The notes beneath the pieces are model-generated. The model saw nothing but the letters and a program-made list of their open reading frames with translations. It had not been told where the DNA came from and ran no database searches. Shown piece after piece: positions 16,730-24,930 of a stretch of DNA of 62,092 nt. Source of the stretch: DATMTS01 sp035564555. GTDB taxonomy: Bacteria > Actinomycetota > Actinomycetes > Actinomycetales > Microbacteriaceae. The stretch covers positions 1 to 62,092 of the forward strand of contig DATMTS010000101.1 of the NCBI GenBank assembly GCA_035564555.1, in the 5' to 3' direction. How positions within the stretch are numbered: the first letter of the stretch is position 1; every line of letters begins with the position of its first letter. A program made the position numbers and the translations under genes.

Positions 16730-17425
16730 TCACCACGGAACCGTGCCGTTGCGATCCGTGAACGTGCCGGATGGACCGTCGATGCCGATCGAGGCCATCC
16801 GAACGATCGCCTCGGCGCCTTCCTGCACCGTCTGGGTGCCGCGGTGCTCGTTGAAGTCGGTGTCGGTGTAACCGGGATCCACGACGTTGACACGCATCCG
16901 CGGGTAGGCCTTCGCGTACTGCGTCGTCAACATGCTGACGGCTGCTTTGGACGAGGAATACGGCAGCCCGACAAGGGTGGACTCCAGTCTGCCCGGGTCG
17001 GTCGTGATCGCGATCGACCCCATCCCGCTGCCGACGTTGACGATCACCGGGCACTCCGACCGGTTCAGCAACGGAACGAACGCCTGAGTGACCCGCACCA
17101 GCCCGAAGACATTGACGTCGTAGACGCCCAGCATGTCGGCCGCCGTCACCGTCTGCAGCGGTACGAATCCGCCCCGGATACCGGCGTTGTTGATCAGCAC
17201 GTCGAGTCGTCCCTCACGCTCGTCGACGAACTGCGCAGCCGCGGACGCCGATGCGTCGTCGGTGACGTCGAGAGGAACGAACGTGGCGCCGAGTTCGGTG
17301 GCGGCGATGGCTCCTCGTTCCGGGTCTCGCGCGCCAAGGTAGACGGTCTGTCCCGCGGAGACCAGGCGTCGCACAGTCTCGCGGCCGAGTCCCCGGGTGG
17401 CTCCGGTGACGAGTGTGATGGTCAT
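16730..17425 (-). CDS. Short-chain dehydrogenase/reductase
   Basis: A 231-residue classical SDR starting at ATG 17425 (MTITLVTGATRGLGRE). Cofactor motif TGATRGLG, NNAG motif at DVLINNAGIRG, catalytic Ser in VGSGMGS and YSSSK carrying the Tyr-x-x-x-Lys pair. NADP(H) preference is suggested by the Arg after the glycine motif and the ARDPERG segment. Substrate unknown. It is divergent from an XRE/MmyB-type regulator, a common arrangement in which the regulator controls the SDR, probably in response to an aldehyde or ketone. Confidence 0.9.
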   Translation of the reverse strand: MTITLVTGATRGLGRETVRRLVSAGQTVYLGARDPERGAIAATELGATFVPLDVTDDASASAAAQFVDEREGRLDVLINNAGIRGGFVPLQTVTAADMLGVYDVNVFGLVRVTQAFVPLLNRSECPVIVNVGSGMGSIAITTDPGRLESTLVGLPYSSSKAAVSMLTTQYAKAYPRMRVNVVDPGYTDTDFNEHRGTQTVQEGAEAIVRMASIGIDGPSGTFTDRNGTVPW

Positions 17426-17447
17426 GACTGAATGGTGGCGCCCGGCG

Positions 17448-17481
17448 TCGTATCGAACCAGTGCCCTGTCGATCCATACGA
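17448..17481. promoter_or_regulatory. Nested inverted repeat in the SDR / XRE regulator intergenic region
   Basis: TCGTAT (17448-17453) pairs with ATACGA (17476-17481), and inside it ATCGA (17452-17456) pairs with TCGAT (17469-17473). It lies in the 88-bp divergent region, upstream of a possible -10 (TAAGCT, 17500-17505) for the regulator. Candidate operator of the adjacent XRE protein. Confidence 0.4.
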
Positions 17482-17513
17482 TCAAGCAGGGGATGCTCGT
17501 AAGCTGATCCGCG

Positions 17514-18389
17514 ATGGACGACGATCGCGCGCTGGGCGCGCTGCTGCGCGCTTGGCGTGACAGATTGGACCCGCTCGAAGTGGGAGTGCCGGTCACGAGC
17601 ACCCGCCGATCACGGGGACTGCGCCGGGAGGAACTCGCCGATCGAGCCGGGCTCTCGGTCGATTACCTGATCCGGCTGGAACAGGGCAGGGCCACGAATC
17701 CGTCGGAGCAGGTGATCGTGTCGCTGGCCCGCGCACTGCTGTTGAATGCCGACGAGCGCGGCGCCCTCTTCCAGCTCACCGGACGCAGACCGCCGGTCGC
17801 GGTGCCGGGCGATGGCATGCCGGCGGGAGTGCGCAGGCTTCTCGAGCGCCTGAGCGACGTGCCGGTCGCCGTGCACGACGATGCCACCAATCTGCTGGCG
17901 TGGAATGAGATGTGGGCGCGGCTGCATGGCGAGCCCGACGAGGATCCGCTGCAACGGAACGTCGCCTGGCGCGCGTTCCTGGGCGGCGGGTCACGCATCG
18001 TGCGCGATGCCGAGGAATCCGCTCGGGCGCAGACGGAACTGGTCGCGTCACTGCGCGCCGCGTCGGTGCGGCGGCCCCAGGACCCCGCGGTGGCCTTCAT
18101 CGTTCGCGAGCTGCGACGGACCAGCGATCGGTTCGACCGGCTGTGGAACTCAGGAGTGGTCGCCGCACGCGTGTCGGATCGGAAGACCTTCGATCATCCC
18201 GAGATCGGCCGCGTCACGGTGGACTGCGACGTGCTGCATGTGCAGGGTTCCGACCTGCACATCGTCGCGTACACCGTCGAGCCCGGCAGCCCGGCGGCTG
18301 CCCAGTTCGAGCGGCTGCGGAGCGACCCGAGCGGCCTTCGACAGGCTGCGGGACCAGCCGCGGGAATCAGGCGTGCAACTCCTGATTGA
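17514..18389 (+). CDS. XRE-family regulator with MmyB-like ligand-binding domain
   Basis: A 291-residue protein. The N-terminal Cro/C1 helix-turn-helix (residues 1-80) contains RRSRGLRREELADRAGLS and YLIRLEQGRATNPS, the conserved start of MmyB-type regulators. Residues 100-270 fit the PAS-like MmyB ligand-binding domain, with NLLAWNEMWARL and FDHPEIGRVTVDCDVLHVQGSD. Such regulators usually control a divergent oxidoreductase, here the SDR. Its last 23 nt overlap the 3' end of dapD on the other strand. Confidence 0.9.
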   Translation: MDDDRALGALLRAWRDRLDPLEVGVPVTSTRRSRGLRREELADRAGLSVDYLIRLEQGRATNPSEQVIVSLARALLLNADERGALFQLTGRRPPVAVPGDGMPAGVRRLLERLSDVPVAVHDDATNLLAWNEMWARLHGEPDEDPLQRNVAWRAFLGGGSRIVRDAEESARAQTELVASLRAASVRRPQDPAVAFIVRELRRTSDRFDRLWNSGVVAARVSDRKTFDHPEIGRVTVDCDVLHVQGSDLHIVAYTVEPGSPAAAQFERLRSDPSGLRQAAGPAAGIRRATPD

Positions 18390-19374
18390 GCACGACTCCC
18401 GTGCCGTCTCTGCGCAGCACCTCGACGGCGCCGGTAAGCGAATTGCGGCGGAACAGCAGATTCGGCATCCCCGACAGTTCGGCGGCCTTGGCCGTCTGTG
18501 CTCTGCCGTCCGCGGTGGGAGCGGCGCCGACCACCACCACCTTGGTGCCCGCGGTGACATACAGCCCCGCCTCGACGACGCAGTCGTCGCCGATCGAGAT
18601 CCCGATGCCCGAGTTGGCGCCGAGCAAGGAGCGCGCTCCGATCGACACCCGCTCGGTTCCGCCGCCTGACAGGGTGCCCATGATGGACGCGCCGCCCCCG
18701 ATGTCGCTGCCGTCGCCCACCACGACGCCCTGCGATACGCGCCCCTCGATCATCGAGGAGCCCAGCGTGCCGGCGTTGTAGTTCACGAAGCCTTCGTGCA
18801 TCACGGTGGTGCCCGGGGCCAGGTGCGCGCCGAGCCGCACGCGGGATGCGTCGGCGATGCGCACCCGTTGCGGCGTGACGTAGTCGGTCAGGCGCGGTAA
18901 TTTGTCGATGCCGACCGCCTGAACTCCCGCGCGTTGCAGCGCTGGACGCAACCGGGCGAAGTCGTCGGGATGCACCGGGCCCGCGTTCGTCCAGACCACG
19001 GTCGGCAGCTGTGCGAAGATCCGGTCGAGGTTGATCGTGTTCGGCTTCACGAGCAGGTGCGAGAGCAGGTGCAGCCGCAGGTAGGCGTCCTCGGTCGACC
19101 CGGGCGCTGCGGCGAGTTCGATCTGCGTGGTGACGATGTCGATGCGTACGTTGCGTCGGGGATCGTCGGTGGCGAGCTCTTCGAGCTCGGCGGGAGCGAT
19201 CCACCGATCCCGACCTGCAGGAAGCGTGCCCAGTCTCGGCTGCGGGTACCAGGTATCGAGCACCGTGCCGTCGCCGGCGATCGTCGCCAGTCCGTAGCCC
19301 CAGGCATGGGTCGGTGCACCCGCGGCGGCCTCGGACGTGGGCGCTGACGTGGATGACGGGGTCGGCTCGAGCAT
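18367..19374 (-). CDS. dapD: Tetrahydrodipicolinate N-succinyltransferase DapD
   Basis: A 335-residue actinobacterial-type DapD. The C-terminal left-handed beta-helix shows hexapeptide repeats from about residue 165 to 300 (RIADASRVRLGAHL, VVVGDGSDIGGGASIMGT). It transfers succinyl from succinyl-CoA to tetrahydrodipicolinate, the step before DapC (at 243-1358). ATG 19374 has no Shine-Dalgarno; TAATCT (19386-19381 on the minus strand) ends exactly 6 nt upstream, so the mRNA is predicted to be leaderless. Divergent from dapE across 17 bp. Confidence 0.93.
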   Translation of the reverse strand: MLEPTPSSTSAPTSEAAAGAPTHAWGYGLATIAGDGTVLDTWYPQPRLGTLPAGRDRWIAPAELEELATDDPRRNVRIDIVTTQIELAAAPGSTEDAYLRLHLLSHLLVKPNTINLDRIFAQLPTVVWTNAGPVHPDDFARLRPALQRAGVQAVGIDKLPRLTDYVTPQRVRIADASRVRLGAHLAPGTTVMHEGFVNYNAGTLGSSMIEGRVSQGVVVGDGSDIGGGASIMGTLSGGGTERVSIGARSLLGANSGIGISIGDDCVVEAGLYVTAGTKVVVVGAAPTADGRAQTAKAAELSGMPNLLFRRNSLTGAVEVLRRDGTGVVLNQELHA

Positions 19375-19391
19375 GGCTCTAGATTAGTAGG
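19375..19391. promoter_or_regulatory. 17-bp bidirectional leaderless promoter of dapD and dapE
   Basis: The only DNA between the dapD and dapE start codons. TAGATT (19380-19385, plus) and TAATCT (19386-19381, minus) overlap in one 7-bp TAGATTA. Each hexamer ends exactly 6 nt before its start codon, placing both predicted transcription starts on the first base of the coding sequence. No convincing -35 elements; any would lie inside the opposite gene. Confidence 0.65.
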
Positions 19392-20474
19392 GTGACCGGC
19401 TTGCCTCTCGACCTCGGTGCCTCCGCCGTCGACCTGACCCGCGCCCTGTGCGACATCGAATCGGTGTCGGGGAACGAGCGGCGGATCGCGGATGCGATTC
19501 AGACATCCATCGACCGGCTGCCGCACCTCGAGGTGATCAGGGACGGGGACTGCATCGTCGCGCGCACGCAGCTCGGCCGCGACAGTCGAGTGATCATCGC
19601 CGGTCACCTCGACACGGTGCCGGTCAACCACAATCTGCCCACCCGGCTCGAGACGATCGACGGGGTCGACTGCCTCTGGGGGCGGGGAACGGTGGACATG
19701 AAAGCGGGCGTCGCCGTGCAGCTCAAGCTGGCCGCCGAGCTCGTCGATCCCGTCGTCGACATCACCTGGATGTGGTATGACAACGAGGAGGTCGAGAGCT
19801 CGCGCAACGGCCTCGGCCGGCTGGCACGCAACCGGCCTGACCTCTTTGCGGGCGACTTCGCGATCCTCGGCGAGCCGACGCGTGGCGACGTGGAGGGCGG
19901 ATGCAACGGCACGTTGCGCGTTGACGTCACCACCCGAGGGCTGCGCGCCCATGCCGCTCGACCCTGGGTCGGCGACAACGCGATCCACAAGGCCGCCGGC
20001 ATCCTGACCGCCCTCGCCGACTATCGCCCGCGCAGCGTCGAGGTCGACGGACTCGTTTATCGGGAGGCACTCAACGCGGTCGGCATCACCGGAGGGGTTG
20101 CGACCAACGTGATCCCGGACGAATGCGTGGTGCACGTCAACTACCGGTTCGCGCCCAACCGCACCTCGGCGGAAGCGACCCAGCACCTCGTCGGACTGTT
20201 CGACGGATACGAGGTCACCGTCGTCGACGCCGCCGATGGGGCGCGGCCGGGTCTGGACACGCCCGCGGCCCGGGACTTCGTCGCCGCGGTCGGAGCCGAC
20301 CCGAAACCGAAGTACGGCTGGACGGACGTCGCCCGGTTCTCGGCACTCGGCATCCCCGCCGTGAACTACGGCCCCGGTGACCCGTTGAAGGCGCACGCCG
20401 ACGACGAACACGTCGAGCTGCGGACCATCGTCGCCTGCGAGACCGGGTTGCGGGCGTGGCTGACCGGCGGCTGA
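19392..20474 (+). CDS. dapE: Succinyl-diaminopimelate desuccinylase DapE
   Basis: A 360-residue M20 metallopeptidase from GTG 19392, predicted leaderless. Zinc ligands and catalytic residues are in AGHLDTVPVNHN (His, Asp), WGRGTVDMKAG (Asp), DNEEVES (the Glu-Glu pair), LGEPTRGDVEGGCNGT and HADDEHV (His). It hydrolyses N-succinyl-LL-diaminopimelate to LL-DAP and succinate, completing the succinylase branch with dapC and dapD in this window. The downstream glycosyltransferase gene overlaps its end by 19 nt. Confidence 0.94.
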   Translation: MTGLPLDLGASAVDLTRALCDIESVSGNERRIADAIQTSIDRLPHLEVIRDGDCIVARTQLGRDSRVIIAGHLDTVPVNHNLPTRLETIDGVDCLWGRGTVDMKAGVAVQLKLAAELVDPVVDITWMWYDNEEVESSRNGLGRLARNRPDLFAGDFAILGEPTRGDVEGGCNGTLRVDVTTRGLRAHAARPWVGDNAIHKAAGILTALADYRPRSVEVDGLVYREALNAVGITGGVATNVIPDECVVHVNYRFAPNRTSAEATQHLVGLFDGYEVTVVDAADGARPGLDTPAARDFVAAVGADPKPKYGWTDVARFSALGIPAVNYGPGDPLKAHADDEHVELRTIVACETGLRAWLTGG

Positions 20475-21709
20475 CCGTCCCCGGTCGCCGATCGCGCCGG
20501 GCCTCGTCCATCGCGATTCGCGTGCACTACCGCCTGACGTCGTGGTGGGCGAAGGTCGTCGTCGTCTACGTGCTGTCGCGGGCCGTGACGACCGTGCTGC
20601 TGGTCGTGCTCGCCGCCGCGCAGGGGCCGAACCCGTGGACCGGCGGGCATCCCGGTTACTTCGACTTCGCCAACATCTGGGACGGCCGGTGGTATCAGAT
20701 CGTCTCCATCGGTGGGTACCCGAAGACGCTGCCCCTCACCGACGACGGGCATGTCGCCCAGAACCAGTGGGCGTTCCTGCCCGGCTACCCCTTCCTCGTC
20801 GCCGGGCTGATGTTCGTCACCCAGTTGCCGTGGACGGTCGTGGCCGTTCTCGTCTCGCTCGGCTTCGGACTCGCCGCGTCGCTGCTCTTCTACCGGCTGA
20901 TGGTGTCGAGGATCGGCTCAGCCGCTGCGCTGTTCGCGGTCGTGCTCTTCTGCGTCGCTCCAGCGTCGCCGTTGTTCCAGCTCGCGTACGCGGAGTCGAT
21001 GTTCCTCTTCCTGATCGTTCTGGCATTGCTGCTGCTTGAACATCGCCGTTACGGCTGGTTGATGGCCGTGCTGGCGCTAATGGGCTTCGTGCGCCCCGGC
21101 ACGCTCGCTTTCGCATTGGCGCTCGGTCTGCACGTCGTCTATCGCTGGTTCCGACGCGCGCACGAGCCGTTTCCGCTCGCCGAGCGGGTCTCGTCGGTGT
21201 GCGCCACCGGGGTCGCCCTGGCGGCGGGATTCGCGTGGCCGGGTATCGCGGCACTGGTCACCGGGAACGTGAACGCGTACGCCGACACCGAGCTCGCCTG
21301 GCGCGCCGACTACATCGGCTACGACTCGCTGACCCCGTTCGCTCCCTGGTTCGACGCGGTGCACTGGTGGTTCACCGTGTGGCTGCGGCTGCCCGCCTGG
21401 TTGGGTTACACAGCGCTGGTGCTCTTGATCGTCGCGTTCGGGCTCTCGCTCTTCCTGCCGTCGATGCGCCGGCTCGGCGTCGACCTCCGGTTGTGGGTCG
21501 CTTCGTACGGCCTCTACCTGCTCGCGGTGTTCTTTCCGCAGTCGAGCACCTTCCGACTGTTGATGCCCATGTTCCCCATGCTCGGCGCGCTCGCGCAGCC
21601 GAAGAGCCGCTTGTTCCGAGTCGGGCTCGTGCTGCTGGCTCTCGCGCTGCAGCTGGGCTGGTTGATGCTGTGCTGGGCGGTCGACGGATACGACTGGTCG
21701 CCGCCCTGA
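20456..21709 (+). CDS. GT-C fold mannosyltransferase-family membrane protein
   Basis: A 417-residue polytopic protein with about ten hydrophobic segments. The first periplasmic loop has FDFANIWDGRWYQIVSIGGY: an acidic WDGRWY motif like that of GPI mannosyltransferase 2-like and other GT-C enzymes that use polyprenyl-phosphate sugar donors. NQWAFLPGYP and RPGTLAFALALGL are also family-like. It probably adds mannose to a cell-envelope glycan or lipoglycan. GTG 20456 overlaps dapE; GTG 20522 is an alternative start. The acceptor is not inferable. Confidence 0.75.
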   Translation: MADRRLTVPGRRSRRASSIAIRVHYRLTSWWAKVVVVYVLSRAVTTVLLVVLAAAQGPNPWTGGHPGYFDFANIWDGRWYQIVSIGGYPKTLPLTDDGHVAQNQWAFLPGYPFLVAGLMFVTQLPWTVVAVLVSLGFGLAASLLFYRLMVSRIGSAAALFAVVLFCVAPASPLFQLAYAESMFLFLIVLALLLLEHRRYGWLMAVLALMGFVRPGTLAFALALGLHVVYRWFRRAHEPFPLAERVSSVCATGVALAAGFAWPGIAALVTGNVNAYADTELAWRADYIGYDSLTPFAPWFDAVHWWFTVWLRLPAWLGYTALVLLIVAFGLSLFLPSMRRLGVDLRLWVASYGLYLLAVFFPQSSTFRLLMPMFPMLGALAQPKSRLFRVGLVLLALALQLGWLMLCWAVDGYDWSPP

Positions 21710-21804
21710 TCGCACGGCTTTCGGAGCGTGCACAGAACCGCACGATTTCCGCCCGTCGTGCTGCATGGCAGATAATGGGTGTACATCCACGAAAGGGGAG
21801 CTAC

Positions 21805-21978
21805 ATGGCGGCCATGAAGCCGAGAACCGGAGACGGACCCATGGAGGCTGTGAAGGAGGGGCGCCTGATCATCGTGCGCGTCCCGCTCGAGGGTGGCGGT
21901 CGGCTCGTCGTTTCGGTCAACGACGACGAAGCCAAGGAACTCCACGACGCGTTGGGGAGCGTCGTCGCAGCGAAGTGA
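21805..21978 (+). CDS. DUF3117 family small protein
   Basis: A 57-residue protein beginning MAAMKPRTGDGPMEAVKEG, with a strong GAAAGGGGAG ribosome site before ATG 21805. The sequence is the near-invariant actinobacterial DUF3117 family (MKPRTGDGPMEVTKEGRxIVMRVPxEGGGRLVVEL-type). Function unknown; predicted small soluble beta-rich fold. A GATAAT at 21771-21776 may be its -10 element. A strong hairpin follows the stop codon. Confidence 0.93.
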   Translation: MAAMKPRTGDGPMEAVKEGRLIIVRVPLEGGGRLVVSVNDDEAKELHDALGSVVAAK

Positions 21979-21979
21979 C

Positions 21980-22011
21980 CGGTGCCTGAACCCCTCGAGG
22001 TTCAGGCACCG
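21980..22011. terminator. Perfect 13-bp hairpin terminator between convergent genes
   Basis: CGGTGCCTGAACC (21980-21992) pairs perfectly with 21999-22011 around a 6-nt loop. It directly follows the DUF3117 stop and overlaps the last codons of the convergent O-methyltransferase, so it can serve both strands. No T-run. Confidence 0.75.
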
Positions 22012-22634
22012 AGTTTCGTGAGCTGGAGCAGTCCGTCGCCGACCGGTGTCAGCGCGCTCACCACAGCGGCGGAACCGGCGATCTCGGTGACGAGGCTGCG
22101 GAATCCGGATGTGATCGGGTCGCGTTGCGCGGGGTCGGCGACCCGGCCTTTCCACAGCGCGTGTGCGACGAGCACGGTTCCGCCGGGGCGCGCCAGCCGC
22201 AGGGCATGTTCGACGTACTCGATGACGGACGCTGGGTCGGCGTCGACGAAGACGATGTCGTAGGCGTTCTCATTCATACGCGGAAGCACCTCGATGGCGC
22301 GCCCGGTGATCAGGCGGACCCGGGTGGCGGGGATGCCGGCCTCGGTGAAGGATGCGCGAGCGTGCTGCTGATGGTCGAGTTCGGAATCGATCGAGGTGAG
22401 CATCGCGTCGGTGCCGCCGCGGAGCAGCCACAGGCTGGACACACCGACTCCGGTGCCGATCTCGAGGATGCTGCGCGCGCCGGTGGCCGCGACGACGACC
22501 GCCGCCTGGGCGCCGATCGCCGGTGCGATCGGATCTATCCCCAGTTCGAGCGATTGCGCTCGAGCCTTGCCGATCACCTCACCCTCGTCGACCAGGTCGT
22601 TCGCGAATTTCCAGTTTCTGTCGTTGTCAGACAC
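22002..22634 (-). CDS. Class I SAM-dependent O-methyltransferase
   Basis: A 210-residue methyltransferase_3-family protein. SAM-binding motif ILEIGTGVGVSSLWLL, acidic ligand in TSIDSELDHQ, and metal or substrate region YDIVFVDADPASVIEYVEHALRLARPGG. GTG 22634 is chosen because an AAAGGCGGAG ribosome site precedes it; a longer frame starts 10 codons upstream. Related enzymes methylate catechol-like hydroxyls with Mg2+. The substrate here is unknown. Divergent from tatB. Confidence 0.87.
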   Translation of the reverse strand: MSDNDRNWKFANDLVDEGEVIGKARAQSLELGIDPIAPAIGAQAAVVVAATGARSILEIGTGVGVSSLWLLRGGTDAMLTSIDSELDHQQHARASFTEAGIPATRVRLITGRAIEVLPRMNENAYDIVFVDADPASVIEYVEHALRLARPGGTVLVAHALWKGRVADPAQRDPITSGFRSLVTEIAGSAAVVSALTPVGDGLLQLTKLGA

Positions 22635-22708
22635 GCTCCGCCTTTCCGGCACCAACTTCTGCACCAGAATACGGCTCCTTCGAACGACCGATGTGCAGGC
22701 GCACGCGT

Positions 22709-22720
22709 TAGTCTGTTCTG
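22709..22720 (+). promoter_or_regulatory. Leaderless -10 element of tatB
   Basis: TAGTCT (22709-22714) ends exactly 6 nt before GTG 22721, and there is no Shine-Dalgarno. Confidence 0.55.
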
Positions 22721-23173
22721 GTGCTCGGGCTGACTTTCGACAAGATCCTGGTGATCGCTGTGATCGCCGTCTTCTTGCTCGGCCCGCAACGGCTTCCCAT
22801 CTACGCCGCCAAGCTCGGCCAGTTGGTGCGCAATCTGCGCTCGATGGCGAACAATGCGCAGGATCGAATGCGCGAAGAGCTCGGTCCCGACTTCGACGTG
22901 GACTGGAAGAAGCTCGATCCCCGTCAGTATGACCCGCGGCGCATCATTCGCGAGGCGCTGCTCGACGACGATCCAGAGCCGGTGCGGCACGAGGAGCCGG
23001 AGACCAAGACGGTGGCGATCGAGAGCTCGGCGATCGCCGGCGCCGCGATGGCGGGAGCGGCCGCTGCCGCCGACCGTGCCGACGACGCGTCCGAGTCATC
23101 CGACGACGCAGGAACACAGCTGACGAGCGTGCCCGCAGGGGACGCGCCGCCGTTCGACAACGAGGCGACCTGA
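22721..23173 (+). CDS. tatB: Sec-independent translocase subunit TatB
   Basis: A 150-residue protein: N-terminal membrane helix (residues 5-20, FDKILVIAVIAVFLLGP), the GPxRLP hinge (GPQRLP), then an amphipathic helix (KLGQLVRNLRSMANNAQDRM) and a low-complexity Ala/Asp-rich tail. FDVDWKKLDPRQYDPRRIIREAL is the conserved actinobacterial TatB segment. TatB recognises twin-arginine signal peptides together with TatC. No tatA or tatC is in the window. The start is predicted to be leaderless. Confidence 0.9.
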   Translation: MLGLTFDKILVIAVIAVFLLGPQRLPIYAAKLGQLVRNLRSMANNAQDRMREELGPDFDVDWKKLDPRQYDPRRIIREALLDDDPEPVRHEEPETKTVAIESSAIAGAAMAGAAAAADRADDASESSDDAGTQLTSVPAGDAPPFDNEAT

Positions 23174-23181
23174 CCCATCAC

Positions 23182-23223
23182 CCCAGTGGCAGATGGGCTC
23201 AGCCCAGTGGCAGACGGGCTCAG
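23182..23223. repeat. Two 21-bp tandem units (one mismatch) between tatB and mrp
   Basis: 23182-23202 and 23203-23223 are identical except T/C at unit position 13 (CCCAGTGGCAGAYGGGCTCAG). At the junction GGGCTCAGCCC forms a 5-bp palindrome. The second copy runs into the mrp stop codon (minus strand). It may act as a bidirectional terminator or be a recent duplication. Confidence 0.75.
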
Positions 23224-24404
23224 CGGCCGCCTACCGTGAGGCCGAGTTTGCGCCCGGAAAGCCCGCGCGGCCGGCGCGCGAGCGAATCCGCGATGCTGCT
23301 GATCGCCATCGCTGCCGGGTCGGCCGGGTCAGCGAGGACGATCGGTGTCCCCGCGTCTCCGCCGGATCGCAGGGCGACGCTCAGCGGAACACTGGCCAGC
23401 AGCGGCACGGCGGCATCCTGCCCGTCTGACAACCGCGCAGCGGCCTCGGCCCCGCCGCCTGAACCGAACAGGTCGAGCACACTCCCGTCCGGCTGCGGCA
23501 AGCCGGCCATGTTCTCCACCACGCCGTACACGTTCTGACCGGTCTGGCGTGCCACGACCCCGCTGCGCACGGCGACGTCCGCTGCCGCGGGCTGGGGGGT
23601 CGTCACCACGATGACGTCGGCGCCCGGCAGCAACTGGCCGATCGAGATGGCGACATCGCCGGTGCCGGGCGGCAGATCCAGCAACAGCACGTCGAGGTCG
23701 CCGAAGTACACGTCGGTGAGGAATTGCTGGATGGTGCGGTGCAGCATCGGCCCGCGCCATGCGACGGCGGTCGAGGCGCCCTGGCCACGAGCCGGATCGA
23801 GGAACATGCCGATCGAGACCACCTTCACGCCGAACGCGATCGGCGGCAGGATCATCTCGTCGACCCGCGTCGGCTGCTGCGTCACGCCGTCGTGCACCAG
23901 ACCCAGGATGCCGGGGATCGAGAATCCGTACACGTCGGCATCCACCAGTCCGACCCGAAGCCCCCGTTCGGCGAGGGCCACGGCGAGGTTCGCGGTCAGC
24001 GTCGACTTGCCGACCCCGCCCTTGCCGCTCGTGATCGCGTACACGCGGGTGAGGGATTCCGGGGTGAACGGGATGCCCCGCGCGGCCCTGCCGCCGCGCA
24101 GCTTCTCCGTGAGCGCAGCCCGTTCCTCCCGAGACATCACGCTCACGCGCACATCGACATCGGTCACGCCGGGGGTCGCCGCCGCGGCGGCCCGCACGTC
24201 GCGCTCGATCGTGTCGGCTGCCGGACAACCCGCTATGGTCAGCTTCACTCCCACGACTGCCCGGCCGCGGGCATCCACCTCGACCGACGACACCATGTCG
24301 AGTTCGGTGATCGGCTTGCGGATCTCCGGATCCAGCACCCGGCTCAGCGCGGCGCGTACCGCGGTGGCCGTCGAAGCGGCGCCGCCCGAGGTGCCGTCAG
24401 CCAC
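23220..24404 (-). CDS. mrp: Mrp/ApbC/NBP35-type P-loop iron-sulfur carrier ATPase
   Basis: A 394-residue protein: N-terminal MIP18/DUF59-like domain (residues 10-100, with a Cys in TIAGCPAADT), then a ParA-type ATPase with deviant Walker A SGKGGVGKST, VDADVYGFSIP, and LLLDLPPGTGD. It should load Fe-S clusters onto target proteins. The CxxC expected in the C-terminal half is absent: the equivalent stretch reads ENMAGLPQPDGSVLDLFG. GTG 24404 overlaps the DUF1003 stop by 8 nt, indicating translational coupling in a three-gene operon. Confidence 0.9.
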   Translation of the reverse strand: MADGTSGGAASTATAVRAALSRVLDPEIRKPITELDMVSSVEVDARGRAVVGVKLTIAGCPAADTIERDVRAAAAATPGVTDVDVRVSVMSREERAALTEKLRGGRAARGIPFTPESLTRVYAITSGKGGVGKSTLTANLAVALAERGLRVGLVDADVYGFSIPGILGLVHDGVTQQPTRVDEMILPPIAFGVKVVSIGMFLDPARGQGASTAVAWRGPMLHRTIQQFLTDVYFGDLDVLLLDLPPGTGDVAISIGQLLPGADVIVVTTPQPAAADVAVRSGVVARQTGQNVYGVVENMAGLPQPDGSVLDLFGSGGGAEAAARLSDGQDAAVPLLASVPLSVALRSGGDAGTPIVLADPADPAAMAISSIADSLARRPRGLSGRKLGLTVGGR

Positions 24405-24930
24405 CGACGCGCTCCGCGTCGTCCTCACGGTCGCTGCGATCGCGGTCCAGTTCCTCCAGCAGAGCGCGCAACTCGGCGCGGATGAAGTCTTTCGATGCCA
24501 TGTCCTTGACAGCCAGGCGCAGCGCGACGACCTCGCGTGCGAGGTACTCGGTGTCGGCCAGATTGCGTTCGGCGCGCTGCCGATCCTGCTCGATCTGCAC
24601 CCGATCGCGATCATCCTGCCTGTTCTGGGCCAACAGGATCAGCGGTGCGGCATACGAGGCCTGCAGCGACAGGATCAGGGTCAGCACCGTGAAGCCGTAC
24701 TTCTGCGAGTCGAACCGCAGCGTATCCGGTCCCCAGCTGTTCCAGACCAGCCAGATGACGCAGAACACGGTCAACGCGAAGAGGAACCACGGAGTTCCCA
24801 TTGCGCGCGCGATCCACTCCGTGAAACGGCCGAATCGGTCCCTGCCGGTTCCTCGGCGCAATGGCAGCACGGTCGTGCGAAGGCCCTTCGGTGCGTCGAG
24901 ACGCATGTCGCTCTTGCTAGCTCGTGCCAT
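24397..24930 (-). CDS. DUF1003 membrane protein
   Basis: A 177-residue protein with two membrane helices (about residues 47-67 and 80-102) separated by a short loop, and a charged helical C-terminal tail (residues 105-170, predicted coiled coil). FGRFTEWIARAMGTPWFL, WNSWGPDTLRFDSQKYGF and LSLQASYAAPLILLAQNRQ are the family-defining segments. Function unknown. It overlaps its upstream MgtE-like gene by 14 nt and mrp by 8 nt, so the three are translated in step. Confidence 0.9.
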   Translation of the reverse strand: MARASKSDMRLDAPKGLRTTVLPLRRGTGRDRFGRFTEWIARAMGTPWFLFALTVFCVIWLVWNSWGPDTLRFDSQKYGFTVLTLILSLQASYAAPLILLAQNRQDDRDRVQIEQDRQRAERNLADTEYLAREVVALRLAVKDMASKDFIRAELRALLEELDRDRSDREDDAERVGG

